A stretch of DNA of 36,602 bases, taken from positions 1-36,602 of IMG/VR virus record IMGVR_UViG_3300041926_000014. One strand, 5' to 3'. The number at the start of each line of letters is the position of its first letter. Position 1 is the stretch's first letter. Origin of the DNA: a virus. Shown here piece by piece: positions 1-5,924 of this stretch. Position numbers and translations under genes: made by a program. The notes beneath the pieces were generated by a model, which searched no databases, was not told the DNA's origin, and worked only from the letters and a program-made list of their open reading frames with translations.

Positions 1-530
1 TCTATAACGCCATGTTGCAATGGCAACTTTTTTAGAGCAGCTATCTTGTCTTGATCTTCCTTATTCGAAGAAACAGCAACAACCGCTTGTTGTTGTTCTT
101 TTATTACTGTCTCTTCATTCTTTACTGTACTTCTTTTATTACTAGTGGCCGGTTCAGCCGTATCCGGTAGATCCGTTTCCGGTTCAGCCGCTTCCGGTGA
201 ACCCGTTAGCGGAGAAATTATTTTAAATTCATATATAACATACTCGAACTTAGAGAATTGTCCTTTTTTATCTTGTGATTGTCCTTTCTTTTCGCAATAT
301 CCTTGTTCAATAAGTTCATCAAGAAGAGAATATATCGCATCCCTTCCACCTCCTTTTCCTATGAAGATCTTGGAAAGATGAGCAACTGAAACCTGCCAAT
401 CGTCTTTTTTGCTAATGAGATAAGACCAAAGCCCCTTAGCTGCCCAAGATAATTTCCTATCAGAAAGAGGAGTTTTATTGAGCATCACATAAGGGTTTTC
501 TTTATTATGATCCGTACGTATGATACTCAT
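1..530 (-). CDS. Phage replication protein, N-terminal part (cut by window edge)
   Basis: An open frame starts at the ATG at 530 and runs off the left edge after 176 codons with no stop. Residues about 15-100 read like the winged-helix N-terminal domain of phage replication initiator/replisome-organiser proteins: a 'LSDRKLSWAAKGLWSYLISK' stretch, then 'WQVSVAHLSKIF', and a second helix 'AIYSLLDELIEQGY' with basic residues following. After residue 110 comes a disordered P/E/T/S linker encoded by imperfect 'ccggttcagccg' repeats (about 147-210), then a Q-rich stretch. The likely role is origin binding or helicase loading, but the C-terminal domain is not in the window. The start lies one base past the stop of the GIY-YIG gene, so the two are co-transcribed, with GAGAAGTG as the nearest ribosome-binding site. 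The HTH nature is fairly sure; the exact replication role is inferred. Confidence 0.72.
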   Translation of the reverse strand, partial: MSIIRTDHNKENPYVMLNKTPLSDRKLSWAAKGLWSYLISKKDDWQVSVAHLSKIFIGKGGGRDAIYSLLDELIEQGYCEKKGQSQDKKGQFSKFEYVIYEFKIISPLTGSPEAAEPETDLPDTAEPATSNKRSTVKNEETVIKEQQQAVVAVSSNKEDQDKIAALKKLPLQHGVI

Positions 531-531
531 T

Positions 532-993
532 TTACACTTCTCCTTTCTCAATAATTGGAATGATTTGTTTAAGATCTTCTATTAAATAATATCCATTAAT
601 ATGCTTTATATTTAGTTTCCTTACCGCTCTCTTGACCTTATGCATTTTTCCCTTAAGACATGGATGAGATCTTTGAAACCATTCGAGATAAGTGTATTTT
701 TTGTTTGAGGGAATATTGTAGTTTAGAAATGGCTTATGCATAATTATAGCTTCTGCTTCCGCCTCATTTGAAATCTCAGAAGGCACGATAAAATATTTAA
801 CCTTAACAAATTTCTTAGATTGTTGATGAGCGGATATCCTAGAAAAAAGACAAGTTGTCTGTCCGATATATATTATTTCATCGTCCTCATTGATGAGAAA
901 ATATATAAAAGATTTTTTGTGTTCATTTTGCAAAAGATCGAGATCGTAAATCTTAACTGTTGCGAAGGTATATTCTGAGGCTATTTCTGCCAT
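532..993 (-). CDS. GIY-YIG family nuclease-like protein
   Basis: A 153-aa protein with the GIY-YIG signature: 'FIYFLIN' at residues 29-35 and 'IIYIGQT' at 40-46 supply the two tyrosines (Y31, Y42). R52 and H56 follow on the helix, an acidic pair E79/E81 sits in 'NEAEAEAI', and an Asn in 'FLNYN' (91-93) ends the domain. All catalytic-type positions of the family seem present. The remaining 60 residues are basic ('KGKMHKVKRAVRK') and could bind DNA. Many phage GIY-YIG proteins are homing endonucleases, but this one sits neatly inside an operon and may be a recombination or repair nuclease. The start has a strong AGGAG at 998-1002, only four bases from the ATG, and this site is part of the three-copy 9-mer described separately. 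The next gene starts two bases downstream of its stop. Confidence 0.78.
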   Translation of the reverse strand: MAEIASEYTFATVKIYDLDLLQNEHKKSFIYFLINEDDEIIYIGQTTCLFSRISAHQQSKKFVKVKYFIVPSEISNEAEAEAIIMHKPFLNYNIPSNKKYTYLEWFQRSHPCLKGKMHKVKRAVRKLNIKHINGYYLIEDLKQIIPIIEKGEV

Positions 994-997
994 AATT

Positions 998-1097
998 CTC
1001 CTATCAAATAATTATTTTTGTTTGCCGTAAATTAATTAACTTGATAGGATTTAGACACATACTTCCTGTCTAGGTGTACGTACTATATCCTATCAAG
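998..1097 (-). promoter_or_regulatory. Candidate RNA switch (or triple operator) in the GIY-YIG gene leader
   Basis: The 9-mer TCCTATCAA occurs at 999-1007 and 1088-1096 and in reverse at 1041-1049. On the minus-strand transcript, segment 1 (1097-1087) can pair with segment 2 (1050-1040) as a perfect 11-bp stem. Segment 2 can instead pair over 9 bp with segment 3 (1007-999), which contains the AGGAG ribosome-binding site of the GIY-YIG gene. The two pairings exclude each other. The loop between segments 1 and 2 holds a 6-bp hairpin (TAGACA 1052-1057 with TGTCTA 1067-1072) and an 8-bp palindrome GTACGTAC (1076-1083). The repeats are seen directly; the switching is inferred. A protein-bound DNA operator with three half-sites is the main alternative. 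Confidence 0.45.
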
Positions 1098-1100
1098 ATA

Positions 1101-1124
1101 ACCCGCATTACGAGTGCGGGTTTT
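1101..1124. terminator. Intrinsic-terminator-like hairpin
   Basis: ACCCGCA (1101-1107) pairs with TGCGGGT (1115-1121) around a 7-base loop and is followed on the plus strand by TTTT. On the minus strand the downstream sequence is TTATCTT, so it could also weaken leftward transcription between the 72-aa gene and the GIY-YIG gene. Because the flanking genes read leftward, it may act as an attenuator in front of the repeat-containing leader. Confidence 0.5.
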
Positions 1125-1166
1125 CTGCTTCTATAAGTCTCCAATTTTTAAGCATTCTCTTAAATC

Positions 1167-1385
1167 TCATATGCATAGCCCATGTTTTTCCATAAATTTA
1201 TCTAGCCATTCCTGGGCTTCTTTCGCTGAATCGAATTTTGTTATTATATGTTGTGGTGCTCCCCCATCAAAATCATCATATAATATTTTCACTGAAAATT
1301 CATGCCCGTATTGATTAACCATAAATGAATGAATCTTATCCAAATTTACATATGCGCCGTCTTGGCATGGAATAAATTTAGTCAT
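1167..1385 (-). CDS. Conserved-looking 72-aa protein of unknown function
   Basis: I do not recognise the family. The protein looks like one small alpha/beta domain: an N-terminal beta region containing 'FIPCQDGAYVNLDKI', a central acidic 'YDDFDGG' turn, and a C-terminal amphipathic helix 'SAKEAQEWLDKFMEKHG'. There is no signal peptide or membrane segment. The start codon overlaps the stop of the upstream gene by 8 bases, which supports translational coupling and expression. It is the last gene before the hairpin and the repeat-rich leader of the GIY-YIG gene. Confidence 0.6.
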   Translation of the reverse strand: MTKFIPCQDGAYVNLDKIHSFMVNQYGHEFSVKILYDDFDGGAPQHIITKFDSAKEAQEWLDKFMEKHGLCI

Positions 1386-1695
1386 ATAAACACTTATGGT
1401 GAATTCTAGGGTTTATACAATATAAATCGGCTCGTTGTCCATATTGTGTGATGATGTGAGTACACTCATTAGGAACAATTACTATATATTCTTGGCCAAT
1501 TTCTGTGGATTTAATATATCCATTTTGTTCTAAATATTCCATGTCATGAGATTCAATGGATTTTTCAACCAGAACCATATCCTTCATTTGATAATCAATC
1601 GCTTTATGCCAGATCTTATGCTGAGACGTGGTTTCCAAATTAGGAATACAAAAAGGACACATGACACAGCATTTATTCCACGTTTTCAGGATCAT
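1378..1695 (-). CDS. Small Cys/His-rich protein, possible zinc binder
   Basis: A 105-aa protein not recognised as a known family. Residues 9-16 read CCVMCPFC, giving a CxxC/CPxC knuckle, with further His and Cys residues (H27, H30, H80, H99-H100, C102 region) that could complete a metal site. The middle 'MVLVEKSIESHDMEYLEQNG' region looks helical and is followed by a beta-rich 'EIGQEYIVIVP'. It overlaps its neighbours on both sides (23 bases upstream, 8 bases downstream), typical of tightly packed phage early genes. Function unknown; a nucleic-acid-binding adaptor is a guess from the cysteines. Confidence 0.58.
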   Translation of the reverse strand: MILKTWNKCCVMCPFCIPNLETTSQHKIWHKAIDYQMKDMVLVEKSIESHDMEYLEQNGYIKSTEIGQEYIVIVPNECTHIITQYGQRADLYCINPRIHHKCLYD

Positions 1696-2008
1696 TTGAC
1701 CACCCTAGCATTTCTATTTCAATACGGTCTTCATCTTTTTTCCAGTTTAAGAGACCATGGTCGCACAATTCTATAAGATGCGGCATGAAATCCCTTTTGC
1801 GTATGTTGAACTGGTGTTCCACGTGATCCATGAATGTAAATATATTATTTTTCTCATCCTTGTTTCTCCATAGCTTTATATAGTTAGAAATTAGGTTGTC
1901 CTTTGCGTGCAGGAGCCTATCTATGTAAAGAAAAGGTGGATCTTTTTCGATATTGTGAGGATAAATTTGTTGATTTAAATCTTCGATCATTATAAAATCT
2001 GCTCGCAT
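1673..2008 (-). CDS. Small helical, possibly winged-helix early protein
   Basis: A 111-aa protein. Residues about 40-105 resemble a winged-helix fold: 'ISNYIKLWRNKDEKNNIF' helix, a second helix 'DHVEHQFNIRKRDFMPHLIE', then 'LCDHGLLNWKKDEDRIEIEML' as recognition end and wing. This arrangement is like the small helix-turn-helix proteins that accompany phage replication genes, and the gene lies upstream of the replication protein in the same leftward operon. The ATG at 2008 follows the preceding stop by one base; a second ATG at 1990 is possible. The DNA-binding assignment is inferred from the pattern, not from a sure family match. Confidence 0.58.
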   Translation of the reverse strand: MRADFIMIEDLNQQIYPHNIEKDPPFLYIDRLLHAKDNLISNYIKLWRNKDEKNNIFTFMDHVEHQFNIRKRDFMPHLIELCDHGLLNWKKDEDRIEIEMLGWSNDPENVE

Positions 2009-2009
2009 T

Positions 2010-2189
2010 TCATACAGTTACTCGACTGTGATTTGTGTTTCTGATGCAGCGGGAAAGGTCTCCTGCTGCATCCCTTTTCAAATCATCTTCATTTATCTTG
2101 ACCTCAATTAAATTTTTAATCAACATCAAATTTTCAAAGGATGTTGATATGAATGAATTCAGAAAATTCATAAAATCAGACTGGTGCAT
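2010..2189 (-). CDS. Small hypothetical early protein (59 aa)
   Basis: The frame is open from a GTG at 2276, but its first 29 residues lie under the low-complexity tail of the HTH gene and look like frame shadow. The ATG at 2189, which overlaps that gene's stop by 14 bases and has CCAGG upstream, is the more credible start; an ATG at 2171 is a weaker alternative. The 59-aa product is helical, with a hydrophobic centre ('FENLMLIKNLIEV') and an acidic/basic tail. The family is not recognised. Its upstream region carries the (CAA)n stretch discussed in the findings. Confidence 0.45.
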   Translation of the reverse strand: MHQSDFMNFLNSFISTSFENLMLIKNLIEVKINEDDLKRDAAGDLSRCIRNTNHSRVTV

Positions 2190-2442
2190 CGCTGGCAGCC
2201 TGGTTTTGTTGTTGTTGTTTATTGTTTTCATCCTTGGGTTTATTATCCTCATGATCTGACCCCAGTAGATCTTCACATCTAACTAATCCGGCTGTACCTT
2301 TCTGGATTTTTACAGCTACTTCCAAATCCATTCTTTTACCTTCGATAGCTTTCCATAAAGTTGCCCTCGCAACGCCTAGTCCTTTTACGAAATCTTGTAT
2401 ATCATACTCTGGAAATCTATTAATATATTCTTTTAATTTCAT
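2176..2442 (-). CDS. Cro/YdaS-like HTH regulator
   Basis: An 88-aa protein whose first 60 residues fit a Cro/YdaS-type helix-turn-helix: 'LKEYINRF' helix, 'DIQDFVKGLGVARATLWKAI' as helix-turn-recognition helix (residues 15-34), then 'GKRMDLEVAVKIQKGTAGLV' and a closing 'RCEDLL'. The tail from residue 62 is disordered and Q/N-rich. In lambda-like phages such a protein sits at the head of one early operon and represses the divergent promoter, and here it is the first leftward gene beside the operator at 2472-2486. Its start has AAAGGAAAAAATT as ribosome-binding site. Whether it acts as Cro or as the main repressor cannot be told; no longer CI-like gene is visible. Confidence 0.75.
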   Translation of the reverse strand: MKLKEYINRFPEYDIQDFVKGLGVARATLWKAIEGKRMDLEVAVKIQKGTAGLVRCEDLLGSDHEDNKPKDENNKQQQQNQAASDAPV

Positions 2443-2554
2443 AATTTTTTCCTTTTTTTGTGTTTTAGCTCTTGAACATAATTCAATCGATGTGATATAT
2501 TCTATTCAGAAACGCAAATAATGTCAAGGACGACGTGTAACACAGGAGTAAAAT
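2443..2554. promoter_or_regulatory. Divergent early control region with operator and rightward promoter
   Basis: This is the only gap where leftward and rightward early operons diverge. A perfect inverted repeat TTGAA-CATAA-TTCAA lies at 2472-2486. On the plus strand TTGAAC (2472-2477) and TATATT (2496-2501), separated by 18 bases, form a good sigma-70-type promoter, so the operator covers the -35 box. A regulator bound there would block rightward transcription; the adjacent HTH protein is the obvious candidate. Leftward promoter elements are less clear. The plus-strand gene at 2555 has GGAG eight bases ahead of its ATG. Confidence 0.6.
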
Positions 2555-2758
2555 ATGTATGGATATGATCTATTAACAAACCATGAGTATGAATTAATTT
2601 GTGCTTATGACGATATCTACGACGAAGCTTTAGAGTTTTTAGAAAGCATGGGAATTAAAGGAAAACTTTATGCATCAGTTTTGACAAGAAACCAAAATTT
2701 ATTTGAAGAACTATATAGAGACTACCAATCCGACATGATTGATAGCGATAACAAATAG
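2555..2758 (+). CDS. Acidic 67-aa early protein, unknown
   Basis: First gene of the rightward operon, with a GGAG ribosome-binding site at 2546-2549. The product is strongly acidic and helical ('YDDIYDEALEFLESMG' followed by 'LFEELYRDYQSDM'). Small acidic first genes of phage early operons are often host-takeover or anti-repressor proteins, but nothing in the sequence proves that here. I do not recognise the family. Confidence 0.62.
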   Translation: MYGYDLLTNHEYELICAYDDIYDEALEFLESMGIKGKLYASVLTRNQNLFEELYRDYQSDMIDSDNK

Positions 2759-2767
2759 GGAGATTTT

Positions 2768-2938
2768 ATGGCTGTTTATATATGTGCGCAGTGTGATAGT
2801 TACATTGATGAAGACAATGGCGGATGTAATGAATGTCCTTGGGATGAATGCGAATGCATTTGTGACAATTGCGCTGAATATCTTGACTATCAAGCTGAAC
2901 TTGCATCGGAAAATTATAATGAAATGATGATGAATTAG
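2768..2938 (+). CDS. Cysteine-rich zinc-binding miniprotein (56 aa)
   Basis: An ATG at 2768 with GGGAG upstream opens a 56-codon frame ending in TAG at 2938. It carries nine cysteines in CxxC-type pairs: C6/C9, C20/C23, C28/C30/C32 and C35, in an otherwise very acidic chain ('DEDNGG', 'WDECECICDNC'). This pattern should bind one or two zinc ions. The spacing to the genes on both sides is short, which argues for an operon. No function is known to me; phage miniproteins of this sort often bind host transcription or restriction factors. Confidence 0.6.
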   Translation: MAVYICAQCDSYIDEDNGGCNECPWDECECICDNCAEYLDYQAELASENYNEMMMN

Positions 2939-2949
2939 GAGTAAATGAA

Positions 2950-2972
2950 AAGGGGTGCGGGAATCACCCCTT
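2950..2972. other. 8-bp hairpin between early genes
   Basis: AAGGGGTG (2950-2957) pairs perfectly with CACCCCTT (2965-2972) around a 7-base loop CGGGAAT. No T-run follows on either strand, so it is not a standard terminator. It may stabilise mRNA ends or mark an RNA-processing site within the rightward operon. Confidence 0.4.
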
Positions 2973-3023
2973 CTCTACATGAAAAATCACTAAAGAGACG
3001 CAAAAAAGCTTAAGGAGGCTTTT

Positions 3024-3200
3024 ATGAGATCAATTAGAGATATACAAGAAAAATTATTTATGCTCAATGATAAAATCAAATGGGCTGAAATGTTCCTAGC
3101 ACATGCTAAGGCTGAGGCCCATGAAATGCAGGAGATGATATTTGATATAGAAGAAGATCAATGGTTAGAGAAAATAGCGAATCAAAATAGGAGTGCGTAA
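3024..3200 (+). CDS. Small coiled-coil early protein (58 aa)
   Basis: An ATG at 3024 has a very strong AAGGAGG ribosome-binding site at 3012-3018. The 58-aa product is almost wholly helical, with heptad-like spacing ('IRDIQEKLFMLNDKIKWAEMF...'), so it probably forms a short coiled coil. Its stop overlaps the next start (TAATG). Family not recognised. The strong Shine-Dalgarno suggests high expression. Confidence 0.6.
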   Translation: MRSIRDIQEKLFMLNDKIKWAEMFLAHAKAEAHEMQEMIFDIEEDQWLEKIANQNRSA

Positions 3201-3463
3201 TGAATTCAGATTATAACAAAATACCTGAAAATATGATGAGAAGCATGAAAAATTATGTTTCTAAAGGAGATAAACTTGGTGGATTTTTACAAGCTATTTT
3301 CGCAAATGATCTTTTAGGAAGCTTTTCAAGAGCTGATAAAACGAATCTTCCTTTAATATCTATATATGTAACATATGTACATTGGGAAACACCTTTCCAA
3401 TGTCACGGAAGTTACGAAATTATTCAAAATTGGATCAATGAAAAACAAAATTTAGATAAATAG
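3200..3463 (+). CDS. Conserved small phage protein (87 aa) of unknown function
   Basis: The layout 'YNKIPENMMRSMKNYVSKGD', then 'GGFLQAIFANDL', 'SRADKTNLPLISIYVTYVHW' and a closing 'IIQNWINEKQ' matches a small protein I recall from many phages and prophages, in which a helical N-terminus reads '(I)P..M...I..YV..G...G.FL.A...NDL...ARAD..N'. It is usually found in early or recombination operons and has no established role. The start overlaps the previous stop by one base. The ribosome-binding sequence AGGAGTGCGTAATG is nearly repeated before the next mini-ORF. Confidence 0.68.
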   Translation: MNSDYNKIPENMMRSMKNYVSKGDKLGGFLQAIFANDLLGSFSRADKTNLPLISIYVTYVHWETPFQCHGSYEIIQNWINEKQNLDK

Positions 3464-3472
3464 GAGTGCATA

Positions 3473-3535
3473 ATGGATACAGGAAATATAAGAGATAACA
3501 TTGAAAAAGCGATGAAAATTTTAGACAATATTTAA
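3473..3535 (+). CDS. Possible 20-aa micro-ORF
   Basis: ATG at 3473 is preceded by AGGAGTGCATA, almost identical to the ribosome-binding region of the previous gene (AGGAGTGCGTA at 3190-3200). It encodes a 20-residue helical peptide ending at TAA 3535, and the next gene starts 17 bases later. It could be a real micro-protein, a leader peptide coupling translation into the annealing-protein gene, or a decayed remnant. Low confidence because of its length. Confidence 0.3.
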   Translation: MDTGNIRDNIEKAMKILDNI

Positions 3536-3552
3536 ACAAAGGAGAAACACAA

Positions 3553-4365
3553 ATGACAGCATTAACAAAAATAGAAACAATAAACAACAGCCACGATATG
3601 GCTGTTATCGAACAAGTCGTATTACAGGGTGATTTATCAAAATTAAATCCTGAACAAAGAGTAATGTATTATAATAATGTATGTAAAAGTCTTGGACTCA
3701 ATCCATTCACAAGGCCATTCGATTACATCCAATTGAATGGAAAGCTTACGCTTTATGCCAAAAAAGATGCTACAGAACAACTGAGGAAACTCAATGGAAT
3801 ATCTATTGAGAAATTGGAAACAAAGCTCGTAGATGATCTCTATATTGTTACTGCTACAGCTAAAACAAAAGACGGAAGAATGGATTCTGCTACAGGGGCA
3901 GTAACAATAGGTCATTTAAAGGGTGATGCCAAGGCTAATGCGTTAATGAAAGCTGAGACAAAAGCCAAGCGCAGGGTTACATTAAGCATCTCCGGCATGG
4001 GGTGGTGTGATGAAACGGAAATAGAGACAATTCCAAGTGCCAAACATGTTAATATTGATGTGTCGACTGGAGAGTTCAAAAATGAATCAATTCAGGAAAT
4101 AGAAATGAATGTAAATCCGTTTTACATAGAGAAGATTAGCAATCAACATGCAGGTGAATTGGCTCAAATTCTGATAGAATGTTCAGAAGAAAGTCAAAAA
4201 GGATTTTTGGAATACATTAGAAAATCATACGAAACTAATAGTATCGAAGGATTGCCGGAAAAGGATTTTGAGAAACTGAAAAAGATATTATCAAAGAAAC
4301 GAGATGAACATCAAAAAATGTTAGCTGAAAAAGAAATGACGATTAATGTAAAACCGGAGGAATAA
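3553..4365 (+). CDS. Putative single-strand annealing recombinase (RecT/Bet-like)
   Basis: A 270-aa protein. The N-terminal half contains 'LGLNPFTRPFDYIQLNGKL' (residues 47-65) and 'LYAKKDATEQLRKLNGISI' (67-85), and the core ends with 'GDAKANALMKAETKAKRRV' (124-142) followed by 'TLSISGMGWCDE'. This matches phage proteins that I place, with some caution, among RecT/Redbeta-like single-strand annealing proteins: the first motif corresponds to the 'GLNP.T..' segment of that group and the last to the basic 'K.E.KA.RR' helix. The C-terminal third (from about 190) is helical and charged, likely for oligomer or partner contacts. Such proteins anneal complementary strands during replication-coupled repair. 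The exonuclease gene at 4854 in the same operon supports the call. The start has AAGGAG at 3539-3544. Confidence 0.7.
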   Translation: MTALTKIETINNSHDMAVIEQVVLQGDLSKLNPEQRVMYYNNVCKSLGLNPFTRPFDYIQLNGKLTLYAKKDATEQLRKLNGISIEKLETKLVDDLYIVTATAKTKDGRMDSATGAVTIGHLKGDAKANALMKAETKAKRRVTLSISGMGWCDETEIETIPSAKHVNIDVSTGEFKNESIQEIEMNVNPFYIEKISNQHAGELAQILIECSEESQKGFLEYIRKSYETNSIEGLPEKDFEKLKKILSKKRDEHQKMLAEKEMTINVKPEE

Positions 4366-4550
4366 TGCAACAAAGAGAATTAGAAGAATACTGGAAAGCC
4401 CATACCGATGGATATAAAAAGGGATGGGAAGTAGGTTATGAAAGGTGTATGGATATCATTTTTAGATTAAATGAATTAAAAGATAGTGATTTTGGTCATT
4501 TGATCGATTGTTTGGAAAAATTTAAGGAAATCATCATTAGAGATCCTTAA
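4365..4550 (+). CDS. Small helical protein (61 aa), possible frameshifted product
   Basis: The ATG overlaps the annealing-protein stop (TAATG) and follows GGAGGAA. The product is helical and charged, with aromatic-rich 'YWKAHTDGYKKGWEVGYE'. Its stop codon sits in the context CCT-TAA-A, and the +1 frame past it stays open to 4650, encoding a further W/C-rich segment with no start codon of its own. The gene may therefore be shortened by a mutation, or extended by +1 frameshifting at the CCT-TAA context. Function unknown. Confidence 0.55.
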   Translation: MQQRELEEYWKAHTDGYKKGWEVGYERCMDIIFRLNELKDSDFGHLIDCLEKFKEIIIRDP

Positions 4551-4650
4551 AAAGAATGAAAATAATGATTATGAAGATATTGAAGAATGGAAAAAAAGTT
4601 GGCAGGAATGCTTTGATCATATGCTAAATGGATGTAAAGGAGAGGGATAA
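4504..4650 (+). other. Start-less open frame after a CCT-TAA stop context
   Basis: In the +1 frame relative to the 61-aa gene, codons from 4504 to the TAA at 4650 are uninterrupted. They encode '...NNDYEDIEEWKKSWQECF' and a 'DHMLNGCKGEG' end, which reads like real protein and loosely resembles the beginning of the 61-aa gene (both pair E-E-x-W-K with a Trp/Cys helix). No ATG, GTG or TTG in frame could start it well. Either it is made by frameshifting from the upstream gene or it is the tail of a broken gene. Confidence 0.35.
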
Positions 4651-4778
4651 TGAAAGAGGAATTGATCAAATATGTGATGGAAAAAGCTGATAAATACTAT
4701 TCAGATGATTTTCCCATATGTGAAATTGAAACATGGATTAGAGAATTCTTTGATCAACATGTACGTGAAATAGGCTAA
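4650..4778 (+). CDS. 42-aa acidic early protein
   Basis: ATG at 4650 overlaps the preceding stop (TAATG) and has GGAGAGGG immediately upstream, a good ribosome-binding site. The 42-residue product is helical and acidic ('ELIKYVMEKADKYYSDDF' then 'IETWIREFFDQHVREIG'). It is short but well placed in the overlapping-gene series. Unknown function. Confidence 0.5.
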   Translation: MKEELIKYVMEKADKYYSDDFPICEIETWIREFFDQHVREIG

Positions 4779-4783
4779 AAAAA

Positions 4784-4808
4784 CGAGGCATACCCTTTGT
4801 ATGCCCCG
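4784..4808. terminator. Terminator-like hairpin before the exonuclease gene
   Basis: CGAGGCATA (4784-4792) pairs with TATGCCCCG (4800-4808) with one mismatch around CCCTTTG. A run of seven A lies just left of it (4777-4783), so read on the minus strand it is a standard hairpin plus T7 terminator; rightward it lacks a T-run. Flanking genes read rightward, so it may block antisense transcripts from the opposite direction and leave forward transcription mostly intact. Confidence 0.5.
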
Positions 4809-4853
4809 AATAGATATATTTTAATCAATGACAAACAAGAAAATAGTATAATT

Positions 4854-5438
4854 ATGATTTTAAATCAAGCAAGAAAAGTAAATGCCATACGACATGATGT
4901 TGATCAGGGATCCCCTGAATGGTTGGCACTTCGTAAGAAACATGTGTGCGCTAGTGATGCATTAGAAGTGATGTCGTTATCCAAATGGACAACGAGACAA
5001 GAAGCGTTAGATAGAAAATTAGGAATATTAGCTGAAAAACAAAAAAATTATCTAATGGAAAGAGGTGTTGAATTAGAACCTCCGGCAAGAAGATTAGCTG
5101 AAGAAATGTTAGACACTTTTTTCATTCCAGGAGTATACCAAAGCATAGAATATCCATTCATGTTAGCGAGTTTGGATGGGATTTGCATGGACAACAAATT
5201 AATTCTTGAAGTAAAGTGCACGAATAAAAAAAACCATGAGCTTGCCAAAGATGGAAAAATCCCTGACTACTATTATCCGCAGGTACAACATCAAATTGCT
5301 GTTTGCGATATTGATTGCTGCCATTACTTCAGCTTTGACGGAGATAGTGGGGTTATAGTAATCGTGGATAGGGATGAGGAATTTATCAAGCGCATGATCG
5401 AAATAGAGTATGAGTTTTACCAGGAAATGATTAAATGA
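4854..5438 (+). CDS. YqaJ-family viral recombination exonuclease
   Basis: A 194-aa protein with the layout of YqaJ/lambda-exonuclease-type PD-(D/E)xK nucleases: 'GSPEWLALRKKHVCASD' (residues 19-35) at the start, conserved 'ERGVELEPPARRLAEE' (69-84) with E75, then 'ASLDGI' (D108), 'LILEVKC' (E119 and K121, the ExK pair), and the 'PQVQHQ' helix (142-147). D108, E119 and K121 should hold the catalytic metals. It degrades DNA ends to make 3' tails for the annealing protein encoded upstream. The frame is open back to 4797 with a TTG, but that region overlaps the hairpin; the first ATG is at 4854, without a strong ribosome-binding site. Its stop overlaps the next start. Confidence 0.85.
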   Translation: MILNQARKVNAIRHDVDQGSPEWLALRKKHVCASDALEVMSLSKWTTRQEALDRKLGILAEKQKNYLMERGVELEPPARRLAEEMLDTFFIPGVYQSIEYPFMLASLDGICMDNKLILEVKCTNKKNHELAKDGKIPDYYYPQVQHQIAVCDIDCCHYFSFDGDSGVIVIVDRDEEFIKRMIEIEYEFYQEMIK

Positions 5439-5587
5439 AAAAATTACCGTTTATCATTTGTATTATTGGCTTGATCACAACAAATATATCAATTTTTTTC
5501 GGTAATTATGAATTTTTGATAAGAGCAATAGCTTCAGGATGTTGGGGATTTATGTTGGCATATTATATGAATTCTATCAGGGGATGA
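5435..5587 (+). CDS. 50-aa membrane protein with two predicted helices
   Basis: ATG at 5435 overlaps the exonuclease stop by 4 bases and follows AGGAA. The product has a hydrophobic segment at residues 4-22 ('LPFIICIIGLITTNISIFF') and a second at about 27-44 ('LIRAIASGCWGFMLAYY'). It is a two-helix inner membrane miniprotein, possibly holin-like or superinfection-related, but the early position argues against a lysis role. A second 50-aa two-helix gene lies at 6691, although the sequences are not obviously similar. Confidence 0.55.
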   Translation: MKKLPFIICIIGLITTNISIFFGNYEFLIRAIASGCWGFMLAYYMNSIRG

Positions 5588-5591
5588 TTAA

Positions 5592-5924
5592 ATGCTTCCA
5601 TATAACAAACACTGGCTTGAAAATGAAATGCACTTGATTGAAGCTCAAACTAAAAAAGATAAACGCAAAAAAAAGGACACTGAAATTATGCGTGGATGGT
5701 TACTTTGTATATCTGTATTTTTCGTTTCTGTAGCAAGCGCACATGATATTTTTATATGTAGGTCACATATTCCTAATGCTAGTCAAATGCAAATCATCGA
5801 AGATGTTGACGGACATAATCTAGAAGTTAAAAGGGGCACATGGAGATGCCCCAATCCTAAATGTAGATACATAAATGATAATAGAATACGATATTGCCCT
5901 TTATGCGGATCGGAGAGACAATGA
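5592..5924 (+). CDS. Zinc-ribbon protein with an internal hydrophobic segment
   Basis: A 110-aa frame. Residues 1-32 are charged, residues 33-50 ('MRGWLLCISVFFVSVASA') form a membrane helix or signal peptide, and residues 84-110 form a four-cysteine zinc ribbon ('CPNPKCRY' and 'CPLCGSERQ'). The ATG at 5592 has AGGGG upstream. An ATG at 5688 with AAGGA upstream would make a shorter protein beginning exactly with the hydrophobic segment, so two products are possible. The last 51 bases are repeated with six differences at the end of the mini-gene at 6070-6153. Confidence 0.6.
   Translation: MLPYNKHWLENEMHLIEAQTKKDKRKKKDTEIMRGWLLCISVFFVSVASAHDIFICRSHIPNASQMQIIEDVDGHNLEVKRGTWRCPNPKCRYINDNRIRYCPLCGSERQ

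Noticed and set aside
145-381. Plus-strand frame of 78 aa with A/S/G/V-rich start
   Set aside because: It is the mirror of the Pro/Glu/Thr linker of the minus-strand replication protein; that frame is open across the whole segment and has a clear domain.
1036-1100. tRNA or tRNA-like gene in the folded region
   Set aside because: The stems do not follow cloverleaf spacing and no TTCGA loop or CCA-type end is present.
2035-2259. Plus-strand frame with a strong hydrophobic C-terminus that looks like a membrane protein
   Set aside because: The hydrophobic run (Val/Leu/Phe) is just the complement of the CAA/AAC-rich Gln/Asn tail of the HTH gene, and no ribosome-binding site or promoter is placed for it.
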